DNA from: Chitinophaga silvisoli | Lineage (GTDB): Bacteria; Bacteroidota; Bacteroidia; Chitinophagales; Chitinophagaceae | DNA length: 64,000 bases | Assembly: GCF_003412465.1 (NCBI RefSeq) | Contig: NZ_QTJV01000002.1 | Location: 620,001-684,000, forward strand | Direction: 5' to 3' | Shown here: positions 28,094-35,603 of the stretch, piece after piece | How positions within the stretch are numbered: the first letter of the stretch is position 1 | Layout: each line of letters starts with the position of its first letter | Made by a program: the position numbers and the translations under genes | The notes under the pieces: generated by a model | Database searches by the model: none | Seen by the model: the letters and a program-made list of their open reading frames with translations, nothing else | What the model was told of the DNA's origin: nothing

Positions 28094-29311
28094 ATGCCTG
28101 AAGCTTTACCCATAGAAAAAGAGATCATTCGTTTGTTTGACTACACCTTACATCCTTCATCCAGTCAGCGCTTATATGATATCTTTTCGGGGCCACGCTT
28201 ATCATTTTCTGCCATAATGGAGCGACAGCAATTATTACAGGCATTTTTATTTCACTGGGAGCGGATCCTGGGGTTCACCTATCATAAGGCAGATTTACAG
28301 GAGGTGTATCAATTCACCACCTATATAGAACTGCCTGAAAGCTCTATCTTTCAATACTTTGGAAAGGACAAATACCAGTTGCAGGGCAGGTGTATGCAGA
28401 CAATCCGCCTGCTGAGGAATATCTATGGGAAATACCTTTTACCCTTGTTGGGCAGGCCATTGCTGGAAGATTTTGCCGGACCGGCAAAGGCACTTTATGA
28501 GGCACTGGAGATGGACAAATTACCGAAGGAGCCGACTTTCCAGCAGATCTTCGCTTTTGCCCGTAAACTGGTGCAGTGCAGGGAACAAAATATTACCGCA
28601 AAGTTCTGGGATTCCCTCTTTGAATATGAGGCCTGGTGGTCCCTGGCGATGGGAACGCGGAAGCATGGATTCTCGCTTCCGAGCTTTTCTGCGGACCATT
28701 TTGTGATAGAACAATTCTGGCATCCCATGGTGGAAAATCCGGTCAAAAACAACCTGCAGACGACCTGTAATATGATTGTATTGACGGGCCCTAACATGTC
28801 AGGGAAGTCAACGACACTAAAGGCAATCGGGCTTTGTGTGGCATTAGCGCATTTAGGGCTGGCAGTGCCGGCAGAGAATTGCCGGATCCCATTTTATGAC
28901 CAGGTATTGATTGCAATTAATGTGACGGATGACCTGAAGAATGGATTTAGTCATTTTATGCAGGAGATTGTGCATCTTAAAAATACGGCCATGCAGGCGA
29001 AGGAAGGACAGCGGTGTTTTGCGATCTTCGATGAGATCTTCAGGGGCACGAATATAGATGATGCTATGGATGTGACATATACTACCATTATGGGTTTGAG
29101 CCAGTTTAAGCAATGTCATTTTATTATTTCCACCCATTTGTATCAGCTGGCGGGTATGCTGAAAGCGGAGGTTTATGAACCTTACCAATTGCGGGCAGGC
29201 ATACGGGATGGCGTACCAGTGAACGCTTATCAGCTGGATAGGGGATGGTCTGACCTGAAGTTCGGCAGACTTATTTTTGAGCGGGAGGGATTGACGAAGT
29301 TGCTGGAATAA
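28094..29311 (+). CDS. MutS-like ATPase lacking the mismatch-recognition domain
   Basis: Protein of 405 residues with only the core/lever region and the MutS ATPase domain. The ATPase motifs are complete: Walker A TGPNMSGKST near residue 233, FDEIFRGTN as Walker B, and STHL. The N-terminal mismatch-binding and connector domains of MutS1 are absent, and there is no Smr nuclease tail as in MutS2. In Bacteroidota such short MutS-family proteins are common and uncharacterised. It stands alone after the transposase scar. Role in repair or recombination is inference. Confidence 0.82.
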   Translation: MPEALPIEKEIIRLFDYTLHPSSSQRLYDIFSGPRLSFSAIMERQQLLQAFLFHWERILGFTYHKADLQEVYQFTTYIELPESSIFQYFGKDKYQLQGRCMQTIRLLRNIYGKYLLPLLGRPLLEDFAGPAKALYEALEMDKLPKEPTFQQIFAFARKLVQCREQNITAKFWDSLFEYEAWWSLAMGTRKHGFSLPSFSADHFVIEQFWHPMVENPVKNNLQTTCNMIVLTGPNMSGKSTTLKAIGLCVALAHLGLAVPAENCRIPFYDQVLIAINVTDDLKNGFSHFMQEIVHLKNTAMQAKEGQRCFAIFDEIFRGTNIDDAMDVTYTTIMGLSQFKQCHFIISTHLYQLAGMLKAEVYEPYQLRAGIRDGVPVNAYQLDRGWSDLKFGRLIFEREGLTKLLE

Positions 29312-29353
29312 GGGTTTTTTGAAGTGAGCAGAGGTTTAAATGGTCCTTGCTGT

Positions 29354-29519
29354 AAAGTTATTTGCCAATCCTCGCTGCGGCAATTCAGTTCATGATGAGT
29401 TATCGCTATTGCAGGCTGCAAAGTTATTTGCCAATCCTTGTTGCGGCAATTCAGTTCACGGTGAGTTATCGCTATTGCAGGCGGCAAAGTTATTTACCAA
29501 TCCTCGCTGCGGCAATTTT
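29354..29519. repeat. 66-base tandem repeat, two and a half copies
   Basis: The unit starts AAAGTTATTTGCCAATCC and begins at 29354, 29420 and 29486, an exact 66-base period. The third copy covers the stop and last ten codons or so of the leftward HD-domain gene, so the two outer copies look like duplications of that gene end plus its downstream bases. Copies differ at a few positions only. It lies in the convergent gap between the MutS-like and HD-domain genes. Confidence 0.85.
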
Positions 29520-29942
29520 CCTATACGCTCTCAGGTATTTATTTAACCTGGCTACATCTTTTTCAGTGACTTCCGGTATGCGTTTTACATCCATATTATC
29601 AGTGAGGTCATTCATCTTTACCGCACAGGACAATGGATTTTGCAAGGTCCTGTTTACAAAATGATCGTAGTCTTCATCTTCAGATAATTTGGTGACACCT
29701 TTTAATGCTTCCAGCAATTCAGGTGTTACGCCTTCGGCAGCGAGTTGTTCAAAAGTCCAGTCAGTATCTTCCACTACATCATGTAACACACCTACGATTT
29801 TTTCTTCGGGAGTAATGCCCATATTCATGACTCTTAATACATGTCCAATGTAGGGGGCTCCGTACTTATCTTTCTGGCCGTGATGGGCTGTTACGGCAAT
29901 CTCAATAGCTCTTTCTAACGTTATCATAAAAAAGTTTTTCAA
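29490..29942 (-). CDS. HD-domain phosphohydrolase (Mesh1/RelA-SpoT-like)
   Basis: Short protein of 150 residues (145 if the ATG at 29927, MITLERAIEIA, is used). The HD motif set of the SpoT hydrolase type is present: VTAHHGQKDKYGAPYIGHVLRV, then VGVLHDVVEDTDWTFEQL (HDxxED) and a later AVKMNDLTDNMD (KxxDxxxN). There is no synthetase or TGS domain, so it could be a small alarmone or nucleotide hydrolase. The last codons are part of a 66-base tandem repeat that continues downstream. Confidence 0.82.
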   Translation of the reverse strand: MKNFFMITLERAIEIAVTAHHGQKDKYGAPYIGHVLRVMNMGITPEEKIVGVLHDVVEDTDWTFEQLAAEGVTPELLEALKGVTKLSEDEDYDHFVNRTLQNPLSCAVKMNDLTDNMDVKRIPEVTEKDVARLNKYLRAYRKIAAARIGK

Positions 29943-30088
29943 AATACTCTTCGGGGAAACAGACCATCAAGGTAGTAAATAAAATAATGACAATATCATC
30001 TTCGGATTAGAAAATGAGGAAGGCGCAAGCACTGCCTATGGCCATGGCAGCGGGGTGATCATATGGTGCAGGATAGTACGACCCCAGA

Positions 30089-31435
30089 TTATGTTCTTTT
30101 TAGCCTGGCCAGTAAATAGCATACTATCACCAGGAAAAAGATATTTACACCTGTCGCGGATCTATATGCCTGCAACCATTGCTGCCACGTGGGAGTGTCA
30201 CCCAGCAACTGTAAAAACAAACCGCCCGTAATACATATTCCCAATGCAATAGAAATCTGTTGAAACGTAACATAAGTACCTGCTGCTGTAGCGGCCAGTG
30301 ATACAGGAATTTTCCGCAATGAGAGCGTTAATAATGAGGGTAGCACAGCACCACATCCTAATCCATACAAAAACAAAATCACGACAAATAAATAAGCGCT
30401 TGTTGTAATAAACAGTATATGCATGAGCAACATCGCAATCATCAATAATACACCTGTCTGCAATATTCTTTTCCCATATACTGCGACTAACTTTATAGAA
30501 TAAAGTGCAGCAATTACAAAGCCTGAACCTTGTGCTACGAAATATATACCCGTCAGGCCGGAACTCAATCCCATTCCTAATTGCAGCATCATGGTATTCA
30601 TAAAAAAATAAGAATCCTGTACAATGAAATAGGCGACGACAGCACCAAGTCCGATATTAAAATCTCTGTTGCGAAATAATTGCAGATCTATCAATCCATC
30701 TTTTTTTCGCTGGCTAAAAGTAAATAGTGTCAGCAATAACAATGATACAGGAATTAATATGATACTCCATAGTGGCCAGGCTGTTTCTCTACCCCTGATG
30801 AGTGGATAGATCAATGCCATTAATCCGCTACTGAGTAGCAATATTCCTGCATAATCCGGTTTCCCTTTTATGGTTGGTGCAGGTTCTTCCAGGTAGGATT
30901 TTGCGATAATGACGGCTATCAATCCTATCGGCAGATTCACGATGAAAAGCCATCTCCAGCCAGCGATTTCAGGGAGCAGGCCCCCTAAGGACTGGCCAGT
31001 TACAGAAGCGATTCCTCCAATAGCGCCATATACACCCAGTGCTTTGGATCTTTCATGTTGTTCCGGAAATAAGAGTTGAATAAATGCGATACTCTGGGGA
31101 ACCATAAAAGCGGCAAAGGCTCCCTGCAAAAACCTTCCTGTATTAAGTTGCGTGGCGGTTTGTGCAGCCGCACAGCAGGCAGATGCGAGCGTAAATAATA
31201 ACATGGACCAGATGAAGATCTTTTTATGTCCATAGTAATCGCCCATTCTTGCACCGGTGATGAGAAAGATGGCGTGACCCAATAAGTAGAGTGCCATTAT
31301 CATCTGGCCATCCCCATTTGTGCCATGGATGCCAGCCTGGATAGCAGGCAATGCCACATTCACAATGAACAGATCGAGTACGGATAAAAAACTGGCAGTG
31401 CAGACAATATAGAGCGAGGCCCGGCGATACGACAT
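30089..31435 (-). CDS. MFS transporter, DHA2-type drug exporter
   Basis: Inner-membrane proton antiporter of 448 residues with about 14 hydrophobic helices, the DHA2 pattern. Motif A variant GARMGDYYGHKKIFIW lies after helix 2 and the motif C-like GAIGGIASVTGQSLGGLLPEIAGWRWLFIVNLPIG in the fifth helix region, both typical of EmrB/QacA-type exporters. It is divergent from an HxlR regulator 76 bases away, the usual arrangement for a regulator controlling an exporter. Substrate unknown. Confidence 0.88.
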   Translation of the reverse strand: MSYRRASLYIVCTASFLSVLDLFIVNVALPAIQAGIHGTNGDGQMIMALYLLGHAIFLITGARMGDYYGHKKIFIWSMLLFTLASACCAAAQTATQLNTGRFLQGAFAAFMVPQSIAFIQLLFPEQHERSKALGVYGAIGGIASVTGQSLGGLLPEIAGWRWLFIVNLPIGLIAVIIAKSYLEEPAPTIKGKPDYAGILLLSSGLMALIYPLIRGRETAWPLWSIILIPVSLLLLTLFTFSQRKKDGLIDLQLFRNRDFNIGLGAVVAYFIVQDSYFFMNTMMLQLGMGLSSGLTGIYFVAQGSGFVIAALYSIKLVAVYGKRILQTGVLLMIAMLLMHILFITTSAYLFVVILFLYGLGCGAVLPSLLTLSLRKIPVSLAATAAGTYVTFQQISIALGICITGGLFLQLLGDTPTWQQWLQAYRSATGVNIFFLVIVCYLLARLKRT

Positions 31436-31511
31436 AATACGTTACTTTTAGATGGACAAAATTGGGCTGGGCCTGATTGTAAATCAAGTAGTGTTGTAGA
31501 ATGTATTAGGT

Positions 31512-31874
31512 ATGAAAAAAGATACTATTGCACAGCGTCAGTCGCTTATCTTAGGAAAAAATGCGGATTTTGACAATCCAATGATGAATGCTCTGCAGGC
31601 GATAGGAGGGAAGTGGAAGTTGTTGCTGCTGGATAGTATACGGAAGGAGTGTCCGAAGCGGTTTGGGGAGTTAAGAAAAGAGCTGGAATATATTACGCAT
31701 AGTACATTGACAGCACAGTTGCGGGAGCTGGAAAGAGATGGAATATTGGTAAGAGAAGTCTTCCCCGAGGTACCGCCACGGGTGGAGTATAAACTGACGG
31801 AGCTGGGGAAGCAACTGATACCGGTGATGGATGCGCTTTGCCGCTGGGGAGAGGAGTATGGAAAGCAGTTATAG
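31512..31874 (+). CDS. HxlR family transcriptional regulator
   Basis: Winged helix-turn-helix regulator of 120 residues. The family core is clear: NPMMNALQAIGGKWKLLLLDSIRKECPKRFGELRKEL, then ITHSTLTAQLRELERDGIL and the wing PPRVEYKLTELGKQLIPV. HxlR proteins often sense electrophiles or redox stress. It is divergent from the MFS exporter, so it probably controls that gene and itself. Its stop codon overlaps the end of a leftward amidohydrolase remnant. Confidence 0.9.
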   Translation: MKKDTIAQRQSLILGKNADFDNPMMNALQAIGGKWKLLLLDSIRKECPKRFGELRKELEYITHSTLTAQLRELERDGILVREVFPEVPPRVEYKLTELGKQLIPVMDALCRWGEEYGKQL

Positions 31875-32215
31875 ACCTAAAATGCGTTCAGCATTTTTAT
31901 ATTTTAACTTCTCCTGGTCAGCGACAGAAAGACCGGTATTGTTCAGGAATTCTTTGCCCGTTTCGTTTGTACTAAAAGGGTAGTCGACGGAGAATAACAG
32001 GTTGTCAATTCTATTGTGTCCAATGCCAGTCGGAATGGTGGCTGGGTGAAGAAGCCCATCCCCAGCCATAGCAGGCGAGGGCTTCTACGAATCCTTCTTT
32101 GCCTGACAGGTTGTTGTAATAGATATCGGCAATGCCTTTGAGAGGTATATGCCTGGAGGAATGTAGAGAGGTACGTTTAATTTTCCGCGCGTTCGAAGAT
32201 AGGGTCGAACATGGC
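31869..32215 (-). pseudogene. Amidohydrolase (LigW/decarboxylase-like), broken 3' fragment
   Basis: Two adjacent minus-strand frames give pieces of one amidohydrolase C-terminus. The upstream frame reads KIKRTSLHSS...IYYNNLSGKEGFVEALAC; after a frameshift near 32050-32070 the other frame continues RIDNLLFSVDYPFSTNETGK...NAERILGL, the standard end of amidohydrolase_2 proteins. The catalytic N-terminal two thirds are missing, and similarity stops where the displaced tRNA fragment begins at 32213. The gene was thus both frameshifted and decapitated, probably by a recombination event at the tRNA-like sequence. Confidence 0.75.
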
Positions 32216-32249
32216 ATGATCCTGTGACCTCCTGATTATGAGTCAGGTG
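32213..32249 (-). repeat. Displaced partial copy of the tRNA-Met gene
   Basis: These 37 bases match 32951-32987, inside the intact tRNA-Met gene, with a single mismatch (32230 versus 32968), and in the same orientation. They cover the anticodon arm, variable loop and most of the T-arm. Such same-orientation partial tRNA copies usually mark the far end of an element integrated at the tRNA. The acceptor-stem end of the gene is not included, so it may also be a recombination scar. Confidence 0.8.
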
Positions 32250-32253
32250 GTTT

Positions 32254-32289
32254 AAAAAATGGGAAGCCTAATATTTAGACTTCCCATTT
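32254..32289 (-). terminator. Terminator of the toxin-antitoxin operon
   Basis: AAATGGGAAG (32257-32266) pairs with CTTCCCATTT (32280-32289), 13-base loop; leftward it continues into TTTTTT (complement of 32254-32259). Lies 12 bases after the toxin stop. Confidence 0.82.
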
Positions 32290-32300
32290 AAATTGACAAT

Positions 32301-32555
32301 TTAATAATGATATCTACATTGTAGAATTAGAATAGCATCATCCAATACTTTATACACTAACCGATGCTCTTGATCTATTCTTCTCGACCAGCAACCCGTC
32401 AAATTTTCCTTTAACGCTTCTGGCTTGCCCAAACCTTCAAATGGCTGACGCATTGTATCTTTTATCAGCTCATTTATTTTTTTAAGGATCTTTTTATCTG
32501 TTTTTTGCCAATACAGATAATCGTCCCAACCATTTTGGTCCCAACTTAATTTCAT
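32301..32555 (-). CDS. yoeB: Toxin YoeB/Txe family mRNA interferase
   Basis: RelE-fold ribosome-dependent mRNA interferase of 84 residues. The family sequence pattern is intact: DDYLYWQKTDKKILKKINEL, then RQPFEGLGKPEALKENLTG, CWSRRIDQEHRLVYKV and the C-terminal QCRYHY. The catalytic Glu/Arg/His positions (Glu in GLGKPEALKEN, Arg in WSRRIDQEHR, His of YHY) are kept, so it should be active. Its ATG overlaps the antitoxin stop by one base (TAATG), giving translational coupling. Confidence 0.93.
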   Translation of the reverse strand: MKLSWDQNGWDDYLYWQKTDKKILKKINELIKDTMRQPFEGLGKPEALKENLTGCWSRRIDQEHRLVYKVLDDAILILQCRYHY

Positions 32556-32809
32556 TAATCATCGATTAATTCATGATCTTCACTAATACCATTATTTGCT
32601 CTCTCAATCGCCTCCATTAAGCGAATTCTGTTTTTCTCAGACTTCATAAGGTGTAGCGTTTCTAATATGGAATTATATTCTTCCAAAGAAATAATCACAA
32701 CACTTTTATCTCCACCTCTTGGCACAATAAGCGTATCATGATTTTCCGTCACGTTATCCAAATGCGCCTTAAGTTGCTGCCTAAATTCGCTATAGTTTAC
32801 AACTTGCAT
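32555..32809 (-). CDS. yefM: Antitoxin YefM/Phd family
   Basis: Antitoxin of 84 residues from the ATG at 32809 (MQVVNYSEFRQQL), preferred over an upstream in-frame ATG at 32827 because the family starts at this strand. The N-terminal Phd/YefM DNA-binding and dimer part (VVNYSEFRQQLKAHLDNVTENHDTLIV) is followed by VVIISLEEYNSILETLHLM and an acidic tail that should neutralise the toxin. It precedes the toxin gene with a one-base overlap. A palindrome upstream is a probable autoregulatory operator. Confidence 0.92.
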   Translation of the reverse strand: MQVVNYSEFRQQLKAHLDNVTENHDTLIVPRGGDKSVVIISLEEYNSILETLHLMKSEKNRIRLMEAIERANNGISEDHELIDD

Positions 32810-32837
32810 AAACACGTTATTTAACAATATGTCAGTA

Positions 32838-32859
32838 TAAGTACATTTATACGTACTTA
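32838..32859. promoter_or_regulatory. Putative YefM operator
   Basis: TAAGTAC (32838-32844) and GTACTTA (32853-32859), perfect inverted arms with 8 bases between, located 29 bases upstream of the antitoxin start; a further AGTAC half-site is at 32864-32868. GTAC-centred palindromes are typical of YefM/Phd operators. Confidence 0.6.
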
Positions 32860-32899
32860 ATTCAGTACAAAAATATTAATTTTTTTCAATTAAACAAAC

Positions 32900-32931
32900 A
32901 AAAAAGCCTTAGGCTATGCGCCTAAGGCTTT
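32900..32931 (-). terminator. tRNA-Met transcript terminator
   Basis: AAAGCCTTAGGC (32903-32914) pairs with GCCTAAGGCTTT (32920-32931), 5-base loop; leftward it runs into TTTTTT. It lies just beyond the 3' end of the leftward tRNA gene. Confidence 0.88.
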
Positions 32932-32938
32932 ATCTTCG

Positions 32939-33012
32939 TGCTCCCAACAGGGCATGATCCTGTGACCCCCTGATTATGAGTCAGGTGCTCTAACCAACTG
33001 AGCTATAGGAGC
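32939..33012 (-). tRNA. tRNA-Met (anticodon CAT, elongator type)
   Basis: Minus-strand cloverleaf of 74 bases: acceptor GCTCCTA pairs with TGGGAGC, D-arm AGCTCAGTTGGTTAGAGC, anticodon arm CCTGACTCATAATCAGG with anticodon CAT, variable loop GGTC, T-stem ACAGG/CCTGT. The anticodon loop and D-arm equal those of elongator tRNA-Met, and the paired first base excludes initiator tRNA. An Ile2 tRNA with modified C34 is a less likely alternative. CCA is not encoded. The T-loop reads ATCATGC instead of TTCRANN, an A54/T58 swap. A partial copy of the gene lies at 32213-32249. Confidence 0.88.
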
Positions 33013-33120
33013 TGTTCTTTTCAGAACGAAATTATATATGTAAACTTTCTCGGGTCCCTTTGCGGGACGGCGAAATTACTTAAAATTTATTCAATTTAAC
33101 CAAACCAAGAGTAAAAAATT

Positions 33121-35556
33121 TTATTCCAGCTCCTCCGCCTCTATATAGAAATTCTCATCATCTATCTCAAAATCCGCCGCCGCCTGGTTATGAAGGGTCA
33201 GCATCTTCCATTCCAGCGTAGGATAAATAAAATCCCGCCCTTTTACCCTCACCGGCATCCGGAAACCAGGAACATCTGCCACCCATCGATACCTGACCCT
33301 TAGATCTGCGCCTTTTTCTGCAAGCTCGTATTCCAAACGCGGAATGTTGGTATAATGCAGGTACTGCCTGAAAAAATAATGATAATCTTTTCCTGTAAAG
33401 TCACAAATAAACTGCTCCAACTCTTCAGCAGATAAGGTCTGGTAGCGGAAATGCTGCTGAATAGCCGGAAGTAATCGCTTCCAAAGCCCTTTATCATTGA
33501 TCACGTTTTGTAAGGTAAACAGCATCAGGCTTCCCTTAGTATACATGTCATCAATGTCATAAAATATGTCATTCACATTGTAAAACCCTGTCACCGGCCG
33601 TTTGTTCTTCACCTGCTGCCGCTGTTCGTTCAAAAAATCCCGCATCATCGTATCTCCAGCCCGGCAACCAGCATATACACTTTCTGCATAGGTAGCAAAG
33701 GCTTCATGGATCCACATATCTGCTATATCCTTACAGCTGATATTATTCCCCCACCACTCATGCGCAGCCTCATGCCAGACGACAAATGCAAATTCAGGAT
33801 GAGGATCTGCAGGAATCCGGCCTACACAAACACCACTCTGGTGTTCCATAGGATAAAGGCTTTCTACCAGCGTAAAACCGTCCTTAGGGAAAGGGTAGGG
33901 GCCAAAATGCTCCTCATAGCAGGCTAACATAGCAAGGATCTCGCTGAAGTATACTTTTGCCTGTTCCAGGTGATAAGGCATGACGTAATAGTTCACACCA
34001 TGATCTGTGTAATGCGTGTATTTGCCAATACTGAAGGTGACATTGTAATTATTGATAGGATAGCTCACCGCCCATTCATACCTGGTTTTATGGCCAGGCA
34101 GCGGCACCTGGCGCTGTAAACGGCCATTGGAGACTTCTGAAAAACCTTCAGGCACCGTAATCCAGATCCGCATGCTATCCGGTTCGTCAGATAAATGATC
34201 CTTGCAAGGCCACCACAGACTAGCCCCTGAACCCTGGCAAACCACCTGGGCCCATGGATTGCCCAAATCATCTTTATCCCATAGTACACCGCCCTTCATG
34301 CTGATACTCTTGTCAGGCACCTGGGGAGTGCCTTCATAATATATAGTGATTTCCTGTTCTTCGCCAGCTGGTTGCTGCCCCGGAAACTGAATAAAGACGG
34401 CATTTGCTTCACGGGTAAAATTCAAAGACTGCCCTTTGAACAGGATTTTCTGAATAAGCATATTTGCATATAGGTCTACCTGCATCTTGTCGAAAGGTGA
34501 CAGCACTTTATAACGAATGAGGCTATTGCCACTGATGAAGTGCTTATCCAGGTCGACTTCCGCATCGAGATGATAAAAAGTCACGTCATAGCAGGAGCGG
34601 AGCGGGGACAGCATTCCCCTGAGTGTATCTGCACGGGTAAAATTCTGCGGCTGCCAGGAAACAGTTGAATCCCGGAAACTATCCGGAGTAGGGGGATTTA
34701 AAAAAATTTTATCCCGGGAAAGGGAATCCCGTGGGGTTAAATTCTTTTCAGCTGACACCGAATTGACCGAAAGCAGAAAATCCGCCCGCCAGGGTGCATC
34801 TTTCAACCCCCGCTTATTACTATTAATCACCGATTCCCAATGCCGCCTCACATTATGGAGGTAATATTTCCCATCCTGCTTTTGATAATCCATCTCCACC
34901 CTAATCTGCTCAAACTTTATCGAAGCCCTCAAATACGCCGCCATCATGGAATATCTAATCCCTCCTCTACCATGCCTGTTTACATGCCTGATTCCAGCCG
35001 GACTCGCCACCAGTTCACACCTTACAAGCGCCAGACTGGCTGTATCAATAAATAAGCGCCCTCTCACAAACCCCTTCTTATTATGATTCCTGGGCACCAC
35101 GGCGATCACCAGCTGATCTTTCAATAAAGTATCCAGATAATAATTGTAATAACGGAAATAAACAGGGTTCAAAATTGAGTATTTAGTCGCTGCGTATTTA
35201 ATTATGTCTTCATGCAGCGCACCCCCAGGCGCATTATTGATATTACTGATCCAGCTGTAGAAGGCAAAATCCCGGCTTGAAAAAGATTGCTTCCGCCCAT
35301 ATTTCACCACCTTCCACTGATCACCTTTTATTGCAAGTTCAGATTCATTGAAATTAAGTGTATCCCCTGCCAGGCGGATATTTTCCTGGTAAGAGGCGGT
35401 CATTGTAAAACTACCTGTATCATAATTCCGGGGAATTGCGGCAAGCATCTTTCTGACAATTTCCAATACCTGGCCGGGGCGCACTGCCACTTCTCTGAGG
35501 TTAACAATCTGGGCAAATACGGATGCAGGAAACAACAGGAGAAACAAATACTTCAT
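33121..35556 (-). CDS. M1-family zinc metallopeptidase with extra N-terminal domain
   Basis: Exported protein of 811 residues from the ATG at 35556, chosen because it opens with a signal peptide (MKYLFLLLFPASVFAQ); an upstream ATG at 35607 would bury it. The C-terminal 550 residues are an M1 aminopeptidase: YPMEHQSG substrate loop and WHEAAHEWWGN (HEXXH, near residue 594), with the third ligand Glu in IHEAFATYAESVY. Residues 17-270 form an extra domain resembling the region after the carboxypeptidase-regulatory domain in Bacteroidota outer-membrane proteins (VREALRKIPxNY-like, here IVRKMLAAIPRNY). This fusion is unusual. It lies 47 bases downstream of an AraC-type regulator. Confidence 0.85.
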   Translation of the reverse strand: MKYLFLLLFPASVFAQIVNLREVAVRPGQVLEIVRKMLAAIPRNYDTGSFTMTASYQENIRLAGDTLNFNESELAIKGDQWKVVKYGRKQSFSSRDFAFYSWISNINNAPGGALHEDIIKYAATKYSILNPVYFRYYNYYLDTLLKDQLVIAVVPRNHNKKGFVRGRLFIDTASLALVRCELVASPAGIRHVNRHGRGGIRYSMMAAYLRASIKFEQIRVEMDYQKQDGKYYLHNVRRHWESVINSNKRGLKDAPWRADFLLSVNSVSAEKNLTPRDSLSRDKIFLNPPTPDSFRDSTVSWQPQNFTRADTLRGMLSPLRSCYDVTFYHLDAEVDLDKHFISGNSLIRYKVLSPFDKMQVDLYANMLIQKILFKGQSLNFTREANAVFIQFPGQQPAGEEQEITIYYEGTPQVPDKSISMKGGVLWDKDDLGNPWAQVVCQGSGASLWWPCKDHLSDEPDSMRIWITVPEGFSEVSNGRLQRQVPLPGHKTRYEWAVSYPINNYNVTFSIGKYTHYTDHGVNYYVMPYHLEQAKVYFSEILAMLACYEEHFGPYPFPKDGFTLVESLYPMEHQSGVCVGRIPADPHPEFAFVVWHEAAHEWWGNNISCKDIADMWIHEAFATYAESVYAGCRAGDTMMRDFLNEQRQQVKNKRPVTGFYNVNDIFYDIDDMYTKGSLMLFTLQNVINDKGLWKRLLPAIQQHFRYQTLSAEELEQFICDFTGKDYHYFFRQYLHYTNIPRLEYELAEKGADLRVRYRWVADVPGFRMPVRVKGRDFIYPTLEWKMLTLHNQAAADFEIDDENFYIEAEELE

Positions 35557-35603
35557 GGAATCTTTTTTCTCCAAAGCAACAGGAATACCCGCCACCAGTC
35601 CAC

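Noticed and set aside
29230..29487. 85-codon minus-strand frame with repeated 22-residue units
   Set aside because: The repeats are simply the 66-base DNA tandem repeat read in frame; no start signal or family.
29354..29519. CRISPR array
   Set aside because: The period is uniform with no unique spacers; each unit is a full duplicate, so it is a tandem repeat.
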